This document shows positions 36,160-44,555 of a DNA stretch of 64,000 nucleotides, piece by piece; positions within the stretch are counted from its first letter, which is position 1, and every line of letters begins with the position of its first letter. This stretch comes from Lujinxingiaceae bacterium (GTDB lineage: Bacteria > Myxococcota_A > Bradymonadia > Bradymonadales > Bradymonadaceae). The notes beneath the pieces were generated by a model. The model had not been told where the DNA came from. It saw only the letters and a program-made list of their open reading frames with translations, and searched no databases. The DNA is taken from NCBI GenBank assembly GCA_013697635.1, contig JACCWM010000070.1:1-64000 (forward strand), written 5' to 3'. The position numbers and the translations under genes were made by a program.

Positions 36160-37026
36160 ATGGAACAGATTCTCGATATATTTCGGGTCGAGACATGGCA
36201 GGAGACGTTTCTCGTCTTGCTGGACATGGCGATCGTGTTCTTCGTGATCTACCGCATTCTGCTGCTGATTAAGGGCACGCGCGCGGTTCAGATGCTCGTG
36301 GGGCTGGTCTTGGTGTTGGTCTTTTTCTTTCTCTCCCAGGAAGACTACCTGCATCTGGCGACGACGAACTGGTTTATCGACATGTTCATCGCCAACTTCA
36401 TCGTGATCATCGTCATCATCTTTCAAAGCGACATCCGTCGCGCCCTGGCCCAGGTCGGCCGGGCGCCCCTGTTCTCCGGATCGGGCTCCTTTGAGGAGAC
36501 CAGCGTGCTCGAAGAGGTGGTCAAGGCCAGTGTCATGTTGGCCAGCCGCAAGCTAGGCGCGCTGATCGCCATCGAGCGCGAGGCCGACCTGAGCCACTAC
36601 ACCGAAGAGGGCATCAAGCTCGACTCGTTTGTGAGCAAGGATGTCTTGTTCACGCTCTTTTTGCCCGAGCATCAAAACCCGCTGCACGACGGCGCGGTGA
36701 TCATCCAAAAGGGCCGGATCTCGGCAGCGGGCTGCTTCTTGCCGCTGACGATCAATCCGCGCGTCGAGAAGACTCTGGGCACGCGCCATCGCGCCGCGAT
36801 CGGACTCTCCGAGGACACCGACTCGGCCATCGTCGTCGTCAGCGAAGAAACCGGCACGATTTCGGTGGCCTATGATGGCGAACTCTACCGCGACTTGGAT
36901 GCCAACGCGCTGCGCGCGATCCTGCAAAAGATTTACAGCGCGCGACACTTCAACGCGCGTCGCCAGAGCTTGTTGGAGCGCTTTCGCAACAAGACGGCCG
37001 GTGACGAGACCGAGGCAAGCAAATGA
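36160..37026 (+). CDS. cdaA: Diadenylate cyclase CdaA
   Basis: A 288-residue membrane enzyme that makes the second messenger c-di-AMP from two ATP. Three transmembrane helices (about 18-38, 41-58, 72-90) precede the DAC domain, which has the DGA motif at 177-179 and GTRHR at 207-211. The neighbours match the conserved cdaA-cdaR(ybbR)-glmM cluster; ybbR overlaps its stop by four bases (ATGA), indicating translational coupling. Confidence 0.94.
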   Translation: MEQILDIFRVETWQETFLVLLDMAIVFFVIYRILLLIKGTRAVQMLVGLVLVLVFFFLSQEDYLHLATTNWFIDMFIANFIVIIVIIFQSDIRRALAQVGRAPLFSGSGSFEETSVLEEVVKASVMLASRKLGALIAIEREADLSHYTEEGIKLDSFVSKDVLFTLFLPEHQNPLHDGAVIIQKGRISAAGCFLPLTINPRVEKTLGTRHRAAIGLSEDTDSAIVVVSEETGTISVAYDGELYRDLDANALRAILQKIYSARHFNARRQSLLERFRNKTAGDETEASK

Positions 37027-37970
37027 TCGGTCGCATGATCAAAGCGGCTTTGCGCCGCATCTTCGTACACAACTTCTATCTGAAGTTCGTGGCCGCCGTG
37101 CTCACTTTGGCCTTGTACATCTGGGTCAGTGACGACCGAGAGATGGTGGTCGCAGGCTACGCTCCGGTGCGCGTGGTGGTGCCCGACGACATGGTGCTGA
37201 CCAGCGATCCGCTCGACCGCGTCAAAGTCACCATTCGCGGGCGCTGGTCGGACATCAACCGCTTCGATCCCAGCCAGATCGATCCGATCCGCATCGATCT
37301 CACGCGCACGGATCAAGATTCGGTCGTCGCGCTCTCGACCGACATGGTGCGCGTGCCACCTGGCCTTCGGGTGGTCGCCATCGAGCCGGGCCACATGCTC
37401 GTTCAGCTCGAAGAGGAGGCCGATAAGAGCGTTCGCGTTGTGGCTCAGATCGTCGGCGAGCCCAGGCCGCCCTACGCCCTCTCCGAGCTCAAAGTCACAC
37501 CCGAGGAGGTTGTCTTGCGCGGCCCCCGCAGCGTGGTCGACCGGATCAGCACGGTGTCCACCGAGGCGCTCGACTTGAGCAACCGCACCCAGAGCTTCCA
37601 AAAGCAGGTGCGCCTTCGCCTTGAAAACCCGCAGCTGAGCTACGATCTCGACCAACCGATCGTCGTGCAAGCGATCATCGTCACCCAGGAGGCCACGCGC
37701 ACCTTCGAGAACGTGCCGGTCAGCGCCGTCAACACCACGCACGCCGTCGAGGTCAGCCCGCCCACCACCACGATCACCGTGCGCGGCCCAAGCGACGTCG
37801 TCGAGCGCATGCGCACCGACATCATGCGCGCCGAGCTCGACCTCTCGGCCGAGGACCGCCGCCCGCCAGGCACCTTCTCCAAGGACGTGATCGTGCGCAA
37901 CCTGCCCTCGGACGTCACCCTCGTGCGCGTCTACCCCATGAGCTTTCGCGTCACGACGACGCCGCGCTGA
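37023..37970 (+). CDS. cdaR: YbbR-domain protein (CdaR-like)
   Basis: A 315-residue protein. One N-terminal transmembrane helix (LKFVAAVLTLALYIWV) is followed by about three to four YbbR repeats outside the membrane; recurrent features are a beta strand with VKVTIRG or EVVLRGP and the xVxTEALDL-type turn. In Firmicutes the CdaR partner modulates CdaA activity, and the four-base overlap with cdaA supports the same partnership here. Confidence 0.87.
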   Translation: MIGRMIKAALRRIFVHNFYLKFVAAVLTLALYIWVSDDREMVVAGYAPVRVVVPDDMVLTSDPLDRVKVTIRGRWSDINRFDPSQIDPIRIDLTRTDQDSVVALSTDMVRVPPGLRVVAIEPGHMLVQLEEEADKSVRVVAQIVGEPRPPYALSELKVTPEEVVLRGPRSVVDRISTVSTEALDLSNRTQSFQKQVRLRLENPQLSYDLDQPIVVQAIIVTQEATRTFENVPVSAVNTTHAVEVSPPTTTITVRGPSDVVERMRTDIMRAELDLSAEDRRPPGTFSKDVIVRNLPSDVTLVRVYPMSFRVTTTPR

Positions 37971-38119
37971 GCTATTTGACTTGTCGCACGCAATCCCAAC
38001 CTTCATCGGACAAAGGCATCGCCCTTTGAACGTGGCAGGGAAAATGGTATTAACTGCGCACTCGTGGATGGCCCACCACAGCTAACATGATGAATTGACT
38101 TGCAAATCGAGATCCTAAA

Positions 38120-39490
38120 ATGACAAAAAGACAGCTCTTTGGCACCGATGGCATCCGTGGCGTGGCCAATGAATACCCAATGACCGCCGAGATCGCCGTG
38201 CGCCTGGGCCAGGCGATCGCCCATCATTTTCGCAATCAACAGGCCAATAAGCCCTTTGGCCACCGCACGCGCATCGTCATCGGCAAGGACACCCGCGTCT
38301 CGGGCTACATGTTCGAGTCCGGCCTGGCCGCCGGCATCACCAGCATGGGCGCCGACGTCTTGCTCGTTGGCCCACTGCCCACGCCGGGCATCGCGTTTTT
38401 GACCACCGGCATGCGCGCCGACGCCGGCATCGTGATCTCGGCAAGCCACAATCCCTACGCGGACAACGGCATCAAGATCTTCGGTCGTGACGGCTTCAAG
38501 TTGCCCGACGAGGAGGAGGCGATCATCGAGGCCCTCGTGCTCTCGGACACCTCGCTTGCCACCGACACGGGGCTCATTGGAAAGGCCACGCGCATCGACG
38601 ACGCCGCCGGACGCTACATCGTATTCTTGAAGAACACGTTCCCGCGCGAGCTCACCCTCGAGGGTCTGCGCGTGGTGGTCGACTGCGCCCACGGCGCCGC
38701 CTACAAGGTGGCACCGGCCGTCTTGCGCGAGCTCGGCGCCGAGGTCTTCACCGTGGGCTGTGAGCCGGACGGATTCAACATCAACCAGGATTGCGGCAGC
38801 CTGTTTCCCTTCAACACGGCGCGGCGCGTGCGTGAGACGCGCGCCGATGTCGGCATAACGCTCGACGGTGACGCCGACCGCGTGATCATGATCGACGCAC
38901 AAGGCGACATCGTGGACGGCGACGCCACCCTGGCCCTTTGCGCCATGCACCTCAAGAGCCAGGGCATGCTCAAAAACGACACGCTCGTGAGCACGGTCAT
39001 GAGCAACGTCGGTCTCGAGGTCGCCCTCAAAAAGCAGGGCATCGCGCTTTTGCGCACCTCGGTGGGCGATCGCTACGTCGTCGAAGAGATGCGCTCGGGC
39101 GGCTACAACCTCGGCGGCGAGCAAAGCGGCCACCTGATCTTCTTGGACCACAGCACCACCGGCGACGGGCTGCTCGCCGCCTTGCAGGTGCTCGCGATCA
39201 TGCAAAGCCGCAAGCAGCCGCTCAGCGAGCTCAGCGCCGTAATGACACCCTTTCCTCAAGTGCTGATCAACATCGACGTGCGCGAGAAGCCGCCGCTTGC
39301 CGATCTGACCGAGTTTCAACAGCTGGTCGCCCAGATCGAGGGCAAGCTCGCCAACGTGGGCCGCGTCGTCGCGCGCTACTCGGGCACCGAATCCAAAGCG
39401 CGCATCATGGTCGAAGGCCCCGACGACCAGCAAGTGCGCGCTTATGCCGACGAGCTGGTGCGCTCCTTGCGCTCACTCATCGGCGCCTAG
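38120..39490 (+). CDS. glmM: Phosphoglucosamine mutase
   Basis: A 456-residue enzyme converting glucosamine-6-phosphate to glucosamine-1-phosphate for UDP-GlcNAc, and thus for peptidoglycan and LPS. It has FGTDGIRG at 7-14, the phosphoserine loop ISASHNP with catalytic Ser109, the metal loop DGDADR, the sugar loop GGEQSGH and the phosphate-binding RYSGTE-x-K-x-R-I-M-VEG. It lies 149 bases after ybbR; GlmM is also a known negative partner of CdaA in some Firmicutes. Confidence 0.96.
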   Translation: MTKRQLFGTDGIRGVANEYPMTAEIAVRLGQAIAHHFRNQQANKPFGHRTRIVIGKDTRVSGYMFESGLAAGITSMGADVLLVGPLPTPGIAFLTTGMRADAGIVISASHNPYADNGIKIFGRDGFKLPDEEEAIIEALVLSDTSLATDTGLIGKATRIDDAAGRYIVFLKNTFPRELTLEGLRVVVDCAHGAAYKVAPAVLRELGAEVFTVGCEPDGFNINQDCGSLFPFNTARRVRETRADVGITLDGDADRVIMIDAQGDIVDGDATLALCAMHLKSQGMLKNDTLVSTVMSNVGLEVALKKQGIALLRTSVGDRYVVEEMRSGGYNLGGEQSGHLIFLDHSTTGDGLLAALQVLAIMQSRKQPLSELSAVMTPFPQVLINIDVREKPPLADLTEFQQLVAQIEGKLANVGRVVARYSGTESKARIMVEGPDDQQVRAYADELVRSLRSLIGA

Positions 39491-39501
39491 TATGACAACT
39501 G

Positions 39502-39529
39502 GCGCGCGCGATGGCCTCGCCGCGCGCGC
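39502..39529. repeat. GC-only hairpin between glmM and pdxJ
   Basis: GCGCGCGCG (39502-39510) pairs with CGCGCGCGC (39521-39529) around a ten-base loop. No T-run follows, so it is not a standard terminator; it may shape mRNA decay or readthrough between glmM and pdxJ. Confidence 0.5.
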
Positions 39530-39577
39530 GCTCAATTCTCCCCCCTTTTCCACCTATTTCACCGTGAGTTTGGTGTT

Positions 39578-40348
39578 ATGAAGCCCACCCGCCCTCGCCT
39601 TGGCGTCAACGTCGACCACGTCGCCACATTGCGCCAGGCTCGCCAGACGATCTATCCCGACCCGGTCAGCGCCGCAGCGCTCGCCGAGCTCGCCGGCGCC
39701 GACCAGATCACGGTGCACCTTCGCGAAGACCGCCGCCACATCCAGGAGCGCGACGTGCGCATTTTGCGTGAGACGGTCACCACGCGACTCAACCTCGAGA
39801 TGGCCGCCACAGAAGAGATGCTCGCGCTTGCGCTCTCGGTGGGACCGGACATGGTCACGCTCGTACCCGAGAAGCGCGAGGAGCAGACCACCGAGGGCGG
39901 CCTGGCCGTCGTCGAAAATTTTGCCACTCTGCAGCGCTATATCGAGCGTCTGCGCCCAAGCGGCGCCTACATCAGCCTGTTCATCGATCCCGATCCCGAC
40001 CAGATCGAGGCCTCGGCCAGGCTCGGCGTCGAGATCGTCGAGCTGCACACCGGCGACTACTGCGAGGCCGCCGCGCACTTTACCAATCGCCTACGCCCAT
40101 CGCGCTTTGCCCTCGACGTGGAACTGCAAAGGCTCGTCGAGGGCGCCAAACGCGCGAGCAACCTGGGTCTTGTCGTGGCCGCCGGCCACGGCCTCAACTA
40201 CAAAAACGTCGAAGCAATAGCCGCGATCGAGCCCATCGAGGAGTTCAACATCGGCCACAGCATCGTCGCACATGCCGTGTTCGTGGGCTTTGAGCGCGCC
40301 GTGCGCGAGATGATCGAGGCGCTCGAGGCCGGGCGCGCCCGAGGCTAG
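39578..40348 (+). CDS. pdxJ: Pyridoxine 5'-phosphate synthase
   Basis: A 256-residue TIM-barrel enzyme making pyridoxine 5'-phosphate from 1-deoxyxylulose-5-phosphate and 3-amino-2-oxopropyl phosphate. It has the family blocks [53 protein letters not shown] and [11 protein letters not shown]. It sits 87 bases after glmM and ahead of nnr, a common arrangement in Proteobacteria, although the acpS gene often found between pdxJ and nnr is absent here. Confidence 0.96.
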   Translation: MKPTRPRLGVNVDHVATLRQARQTIYPDPVSAAALAELAGADQITVHLREDRRHIQERDVRILRETVTTRLNLEMAATEEMLALALSVGPDMVTLVPEKREEQTTEGGLAVVENFATLQRYIERLRPSGAYISLFIDPDPDQIEASARLGVEIVELHTGDYCEAAAHFTNRLRPSRFALDVELQRLVEGAKRASNLGLVVAAGHGLNYKNVEAIAAIEPIEEFNIGHSIVAHAVFVGFERAVREMIEALEAGRARG

Positions 40349-40456
40349 CCCTTCCCTTGCGGCTGGGCATGCTCACCGCTTGCCCCCTGCAAGGCGAAGG
40401 TCTATCGTAGCCCACGTTGGCCTGTTGCTACATTCTCTTGCCGGTCGTGCCCCCTC

Positions 40457-41995
40457 ATGAAGCTCGTCAGCCCGACACAAATGCGCGAGATCGACCGGCG
40501 CACCATCGAGGACATCGGTCTTGGCGGCGCAGTCTTGATGGAGCGCGCGGCGCTGGGCGCTGTGGCGGCGATGGTCGCGCACTTCGACCTGCGCGCCGGC
40601 CAGCGCGTCGGCCTGATGTGCGGCGGTGGCAACAACGGCGGCGACGGCTATGCCATGGCCCGCATGCTCGAGCACAATGGCTTTGAGGTCGTCGTCGTTG
40701 CGCTGAGCGATCCGGCTGCGCTCATGGGCGATGCCAGGACAAACCTTACCATCGCCCGAGCGCTCGGGCTGACCATGATCGAGCAAGACAGCCTGGCGTT
40801 CGATGAGCTGCCTGCGTGCAATGTCTGGGTCGACGCCATCCTTGGCACGGGCATCGATCGCCCGATCAGCGGGCGTTTCTTGGAGGCGATCGGGTATCTA
40901 AACGAACAGAGCGCGCCGGTCTTTGCCCTCGACATACCGAGCGGCTTGGACGGGCTTAGCGGCCAGATCCACGGCCACTGTGTGCGCGCCGCGGCCACGG
41001 CGAGCTTTGGCTTCGCCAAAGTGGGCCTCGTGCTGGCCGGCGCCAAAGGTTACGTGGGCAAACTCTTTGTCATCGATATCGGGCTGCCTGCTGCGGTTGT
41101 CGACGCCGTTGGCTACCTGGCCGTTCATTTGACGCCGTCTTGGGTCACATCACAGCTGACGCCCAGGCCTGCCGACTTCCACAAGGGCGCGGCCGGCAAG
41201 GTGCTCGTGCTCGCGGGCAGCCGCGAGCAGGCCGGCGCCGCCTTGATGGCCGCGCGCGGCGCGCTGGTTGCGGGCGCCGGCCTGCTGACCGTAGGCACGG
41301 TCGACGAGCTCGTCGCGCTCGTTGCGCCGGCGCTGCCCGAGGCGATGGCCGCGCCGCTGCTTTGCTCCACGCGTGACGCCAACAGCGAGGAGCGCCTCTA
41401 CAGTTTTCTCGAGCGCGTCGACACGGTCGCGATCGGGCCGGGGATGGGAACCCACGACGGCGCGCGCGCAGCCCTCGACATCGTGCTGGCTAGCGACGTG
41501 GCCCGCGCCGTCTTCGACGCCGACGCGCTCAACATCGTCGCCGCCAGAGGCGACCACGACAAGCTGCGCGCCTTCTCGGCGCGCTGTGCGCTCGTGCTCA
41601 CGCCGCACCCGGGCGAGATGGCCCGACTTTGCGCCACGACAATCGACGCGGTGAGCGCCGATCCGATAGGCTTCGCCCAACAGCTCGCCCGGCGCACCGG
41701 AGCCGTCGTCGTCTTGAAGACCGCCACGAGCGTCGTAGCCGCGCCCGATGGCCGTCTGGCCATCAACGCCTCAGGCAACCCGGGCATGGCCACCGGCGGA
41801 ATGGGAGACGCGCTGACGGGCATGATCGCCGCGTTGATGGTGCCCTCGACCGACGCCTTCGTAGCTGCTTGCATCGGGGTCTGGACTCACGGCGCCGCCG
41901 GCGACGCCGCGCTCGCCAGCTGCGGCCAACGCGCACTGAGCGTCTCGAGGCTGCTCGATCACGTCGGCGGCGTCTGGCGTGAGGTCGAACCATGA
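40457..41995 (+). CDS. nnr: Bifunctional NAD(P)H-hydrate epimerase / dehydratase
   Basis: A 512-residue fusion for repair of hydrated NAD(P)H. The N-terminal NnrE/YjeF_N half (about 1-220) contains the start MKLVSPTQMREID, CGGGNNGGDGYAMAR and AVDAILGTGIDR-like segments. The C-terminal NnrD ribokinase-like half (about 235-512) has VLVLAGS, IGPGMGT, LTPHPGEMARL and the catalytic NASGNPGMATGGMGDALTG motif. It overlaps the following gene by four bases (ATGA). Confidence 0.95.
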   Translation: MKLVSPTQMREIDRRTIEDIGLGGAVLMERAALGAVAAMVAHFDLRAGQRVGLMCGGGNNGGDGYAMARMLEHNGFEVVVVALSDPAALMGDARTNLTIARALGLTMIEQDSLAFDELPACNVWVDAILGTGIDRPISGRFLEAIGYLNEQSAPVFALDIPSGLDGLSGQIHGHCVRAAATASFGFAKVGLVLAGAKGYVGKLFVIDIGLPAAVVDAVGYLAVHLTPSWVTSQLTPRPADFHKGAAGKVLVLAGSREQAGAALMAARGALVAGAGLLTVGTVDELVALVAPALPEAMAAPLLCSTRDANSEERLYSFLERVDTVAIGPGMGTHDGARAALDIVLASDVARAVFDADALNIVAARGDHDKLRAFSARCALVLTPHPGEMARLCATTIDAVSADPIGFAQQLARRTGAVVVLKTATSVVAAPDGRLAINASGNPGMATGGMGDALTGMIAALMVPSTDAFVAACIGVWTHGAAGDAALASCGQRALSVSRLLDHVGGVWREVEP

Positions 41996-43221
41996 AGCTT
42001 GGCCTTGCCGTCGCACTCGTCGTGCTCACCCTGGCCACGCTCGCCTGCACGACACCCTCCGATCCGGTGGGAGTCGGCAGCTTGTGCACGCCGCCAGGCC
42101 CGGAGTGCCCTGAGGCCGTCGTGCTCCAGCGCGGCTCGGTCGGGCGAAACGCGCTCGATTTCCAGCTCACCAATCGCGCGCACAGCTCCGAGGTGACCTT
42201 TCGCATCACCTCGCCAGGCGACGAGACCGATGCCCCCCTTGCGGTCGATGACGAGACACGTCCCGAGCTTTACTCGCGCGCCTATGCGCTCGAGGCCGAC
42301 GACGACGTCTTCGGCCAGCTCTCCTCGCGCACGCTAGGCACGGTCAACACGCTTCAACTCAGCCTGGTCTGCACTCAGCCGCCCTGCGACGCGGTGCTCG
42401 ACTACGTGTTCATCTCTGAGCCGCTCGAGTGCATCGACGATGGTGAGTGCAGCCGCCCCTGGCGCTGCGAGCAGTCGACCGGGCGCTGCGTGGAGTGTCT
42501 GGTCCACAGCGATTGTCTGAGCGCCACGCAGTCCTGCGATCTCGAGGCCGGCCGCTGCGTTCCGCCTCAGGACTCCGTGTGCACGATCGCGCGCATGCCC
42601 GCGCCCGGCTCCCCCCTGCCCGCCCTGACGCTTGCCCTGCTCGCGGGCGGGCTTTTGCTGCTTCGACGCCACGGGCGGCGCGGCTCTTTGCTCGGCGCCG
42701 TCTTGCTCGCCGCAGCTGCGGCCAGCATGCCGCTCGAGGCGGCGGCCGGCCCTCCGCGCGCAGGCTTTGCCCTCGGCGGTGGACCGAGAATGATCACCGG
42801 TGAGCTCGGGGAATTTGTCGCGATAGGCTATGGATACGTGCTGACCCAGGAGCTTCGCCGCACGCACTACGGCATGGCGATCGGGCTGACCACGGCAAGC
42901 TTCGAGACCAGCCAGCAGCCTCCGCCGCACACGTATGTGCTGCAATCCTACGGTGTCAGCCTCGGACCTCGCGGCTATTGGAGTTTGGGCGCCTTCGAGT
43001 TCACCGGCGGCGTCGACTACTTGCGCTGGGGCCTGGCCTCCAACAGTCTGGTGCGCTACACCGGGCTTGGGGTCTCGTTCAATGCTGTGGGCGCTACGGG
43101 CGGTGTGCGCTACCGCTGGTCGAGCCTGGAGGCGCGCTTTGAGGCCGGGCTCTACCCGATCTTCGAACTGCCGGGCTCGATCGTCTCACTCAATTTCATG
43201 GTGGGAATTGCCGGGCGATGA
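41992..43221 (+). CDS. Composite Cys-rich lipoprotein, sorting-like tail and beta-barrel-like domain
   Basis: A 409-residue open frame with three layers. Residues 1-19 are a lipoprotein-like leader (LATLAC). About 20-200 is a beta domain plus a Cys-rich module (CIDDGECSRPWRCEQ, CVECLVHSDC). Residues about 205-225 then form a tail like a C-terminal sorting signal (PAPGSPLPALTLALLAGGLLLLRRHGRRG). Immediately after comes a second signal-peptide-like stretch (SLLGAVLLAAAAASMPLEAAAG) and a barrel-like domain of alternating Gly/aromatic strands to the end. It looks like two genes joined in frame. A TTG at the second leader could be a separate start. Overlaps nnr by four bases. Confidence 0.6.
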   Translation: MKLGLAVALVVLTLATLACTTPSDPVGVGSLCTPPGPECPEAVVLQRGSVGRNALDFQLTNRAHSSEVTFRITSPGDETDAPLAVDDETRPELYSRAYALEADDDVFGQLSSRTLGTVNTLQLSLVCTQPPCDAVLDYVFISEPLECIDDGECSRPWRCEQSTGRCVECLVHSDCLSATQSCDLEAGRCVPPQDSVCTIARMPAPGSPLPALTLALLAGGLLLLRRHGRRGSLLGAVLLAAAAASMPLEAAAGPPRAGFALGGGPRMITGELGEFVAIGYGYVLTQELRRTHYGMAIGLTTASFETSQQPPPHTYVLQSYGVSLGPRGYWSLGAFEFTGGVDYLRWGLASNSLVRYTGLGVSFNAVGATGGVRYRWSSLEARFEAGLYPIFELPGSIVSLNFMVGIAGR

Positions 43222-43230
43222 GGGCCGCAG

Positions 43231-44445
43231 CTAATGCGAATCGGTGCGACGCAGCGCCGTGAGGCGCTCCTTGAGCGCCTTCTTGCTGATCACGCGCGCC
43301 TCGACGAGCAGGTCGGCCAGCGTCTGTAAGACAGCGCGCTGATGCTCCACCTCACGCTCCAAGCGTTTGATCTTGCTCATATTCTGCTCAACGGCCTGCT
43401 GAAGCGTCAGCTCGGGCTCCTCGCCCTCGCCCTCGTCGTCGAAGAGATCGAACTCACCGCGCGGTGCTGGCTGCGCCATCAGATTGAAGCCCGAGTCGCC
43501 GGCGTCCTCGCCACCAAGCGCGCCCGATCCACTGGCGTTGGGCCCGGCCGGGCGCCTGGCGGGCGCGGCGTGACCAGCGGAGCTAGCCGGCCGACGCTGC
43601 GGACTCGACGGCGCAAAGCCAGAATCGAACGGCGAGCGTGACGTGTCTTCGAGCAATGCGTCGAACTTGTCGAGCGCGCCGGCGAGGTCGTCGGCCTCGC
43701 TGGCAAAAGCCAGGCCGGCGCCGTCGTTGCGCCCTCTTGGGGAGTCGGACAACTCCCCGAAGCCGTCACCAAAGTCGTCGTCGCGACCGCGCGAGCGCTT
43801 TGAGACGGTGCCGTTGGAAGGCGGCTCCTGTTTGCGCGAGGGCGTGGGAATCGGAGGCGGCGTCGGCGCAGGAGACGGCGACGGTGTAACCATGACCTCG
43901 CGCGTGGCCAGCCGCTGGCGGCCCTTGACCTCGGCTCGGTCCGCGTCCTTGGACGGCAGTGGCTCGGCCCCCTTGTGCACAGCGCCCTCGGCAGCCGGCG
44001 TCGCGTCGTTGTTGCCCCGATAATGGCGGTGAATCTCGCGCTGCAGGCGACCACGCGGCGCGATCGCGACCTCGGGCGCCTTTCCCATCGCCGTCTGCAA
44101 GGACTTGATCACCTCGAGCGCGATGGCCGGATCGTAGACCGCGACGCTGACATGATCGTTTGTCGCGTCGAGCTTAAAGGGCAGCACACAATGCTTCTCG
44201 GCGAGCTCTGCCGAGATCAGCTTGAGCGCGTAGGGCTGAGCGTCGATGTTGACCGAATCGATGTAGGTGTAGCCGTAATAGCCGGCCATCGAGCGCGCCA
44301 GGTTGGTCTCGTCGACCTCGCCGTTTTGCAAGAGCTGCTCAACCACGCTCGTCTTTTGCATGGAAGCACGCAAAATACAGCGCTGCATTTCCTGGCGGGA
44401 GATCAGGTCGTTGCTGATCAGATGCTCAACGAGTTGTCGTTCCAT
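43231..44445 (-). CDS. GspE-N/MshEN-domain protein without ATPase domain
   Basis: A 404-residue cytoplasmic protein. The first ~145 residues match the GspE N-terminal/MshEN fold of type II secretion and type IV pilus ATPases (SVVEQLLQNGEVDETNLARSMAGYYGY, LPFKLDATNDHVSVAVYDP); MshEN domains bind c-di-GMP in several ATPases. No Walker motifs follow; instead there is a long Pro/Ser/Gly-rich disordered stretch and a C-terminal coiled coil (about 345-385) with KKALKERL. The role is unknown. It lies 9 bases from the convergent composite gene. Confidence 0.75.
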   Translation of the reverse strand: MERQLVEHLISNDLISRQEMQRCILRASMQKTSVVEQLLQNGEVDETNLARSMAGYYGYTYIDSVNIDAQPYALKLISAELAEKHCVLPFKLDATNDHVSVAVYDPAIALEVIKSLQTAMGKAPEVAIAPRGRLQREIHRHYRGNNDATPAAEGAVHKGAEPLPSKDADRAEVKGRQRLATREVMVTPSPSPAPTPPPIPTPSRKQEPPSNGTVSKRSRGRDDDFGDGFGELSDSPRGRNDGAGLAFASEADDLAGALDKFDALLEDTSRSPFDSGFAPSSPQRRPASSAGHAAPARRPAGPNASGSGALGGEDAGDSGFNLMAQPAPRGEFDLFDDEGEGEEPELTLQQAVEQNMSKIKRLEREVEHQRAVLQTLADLLVEARVISKKALKERLTALRRTDSH

Positions 44446-44555
44446 GGCAAGATGTGTCCATTTGAGAACCGAAAATCAGGGGCGCGCTCGGGCGCGAATC
44501 GCGTTGACCCGTGCACCTACATTGCGCCTCGATGGTGCCGAAAGTCAATTGCAGC

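Noticed and set aside
37971-38119. glmS-type ribozyme upstream of glmM
   Set aside because: The ribozyme belongs to glmS genes; no matching core or pseudoknot pairing is apparent in this 149-base gap.
38003-39433. 476-residue minus-strand frame
   Set aside because: Antisense to glmM, which is unambiguous.
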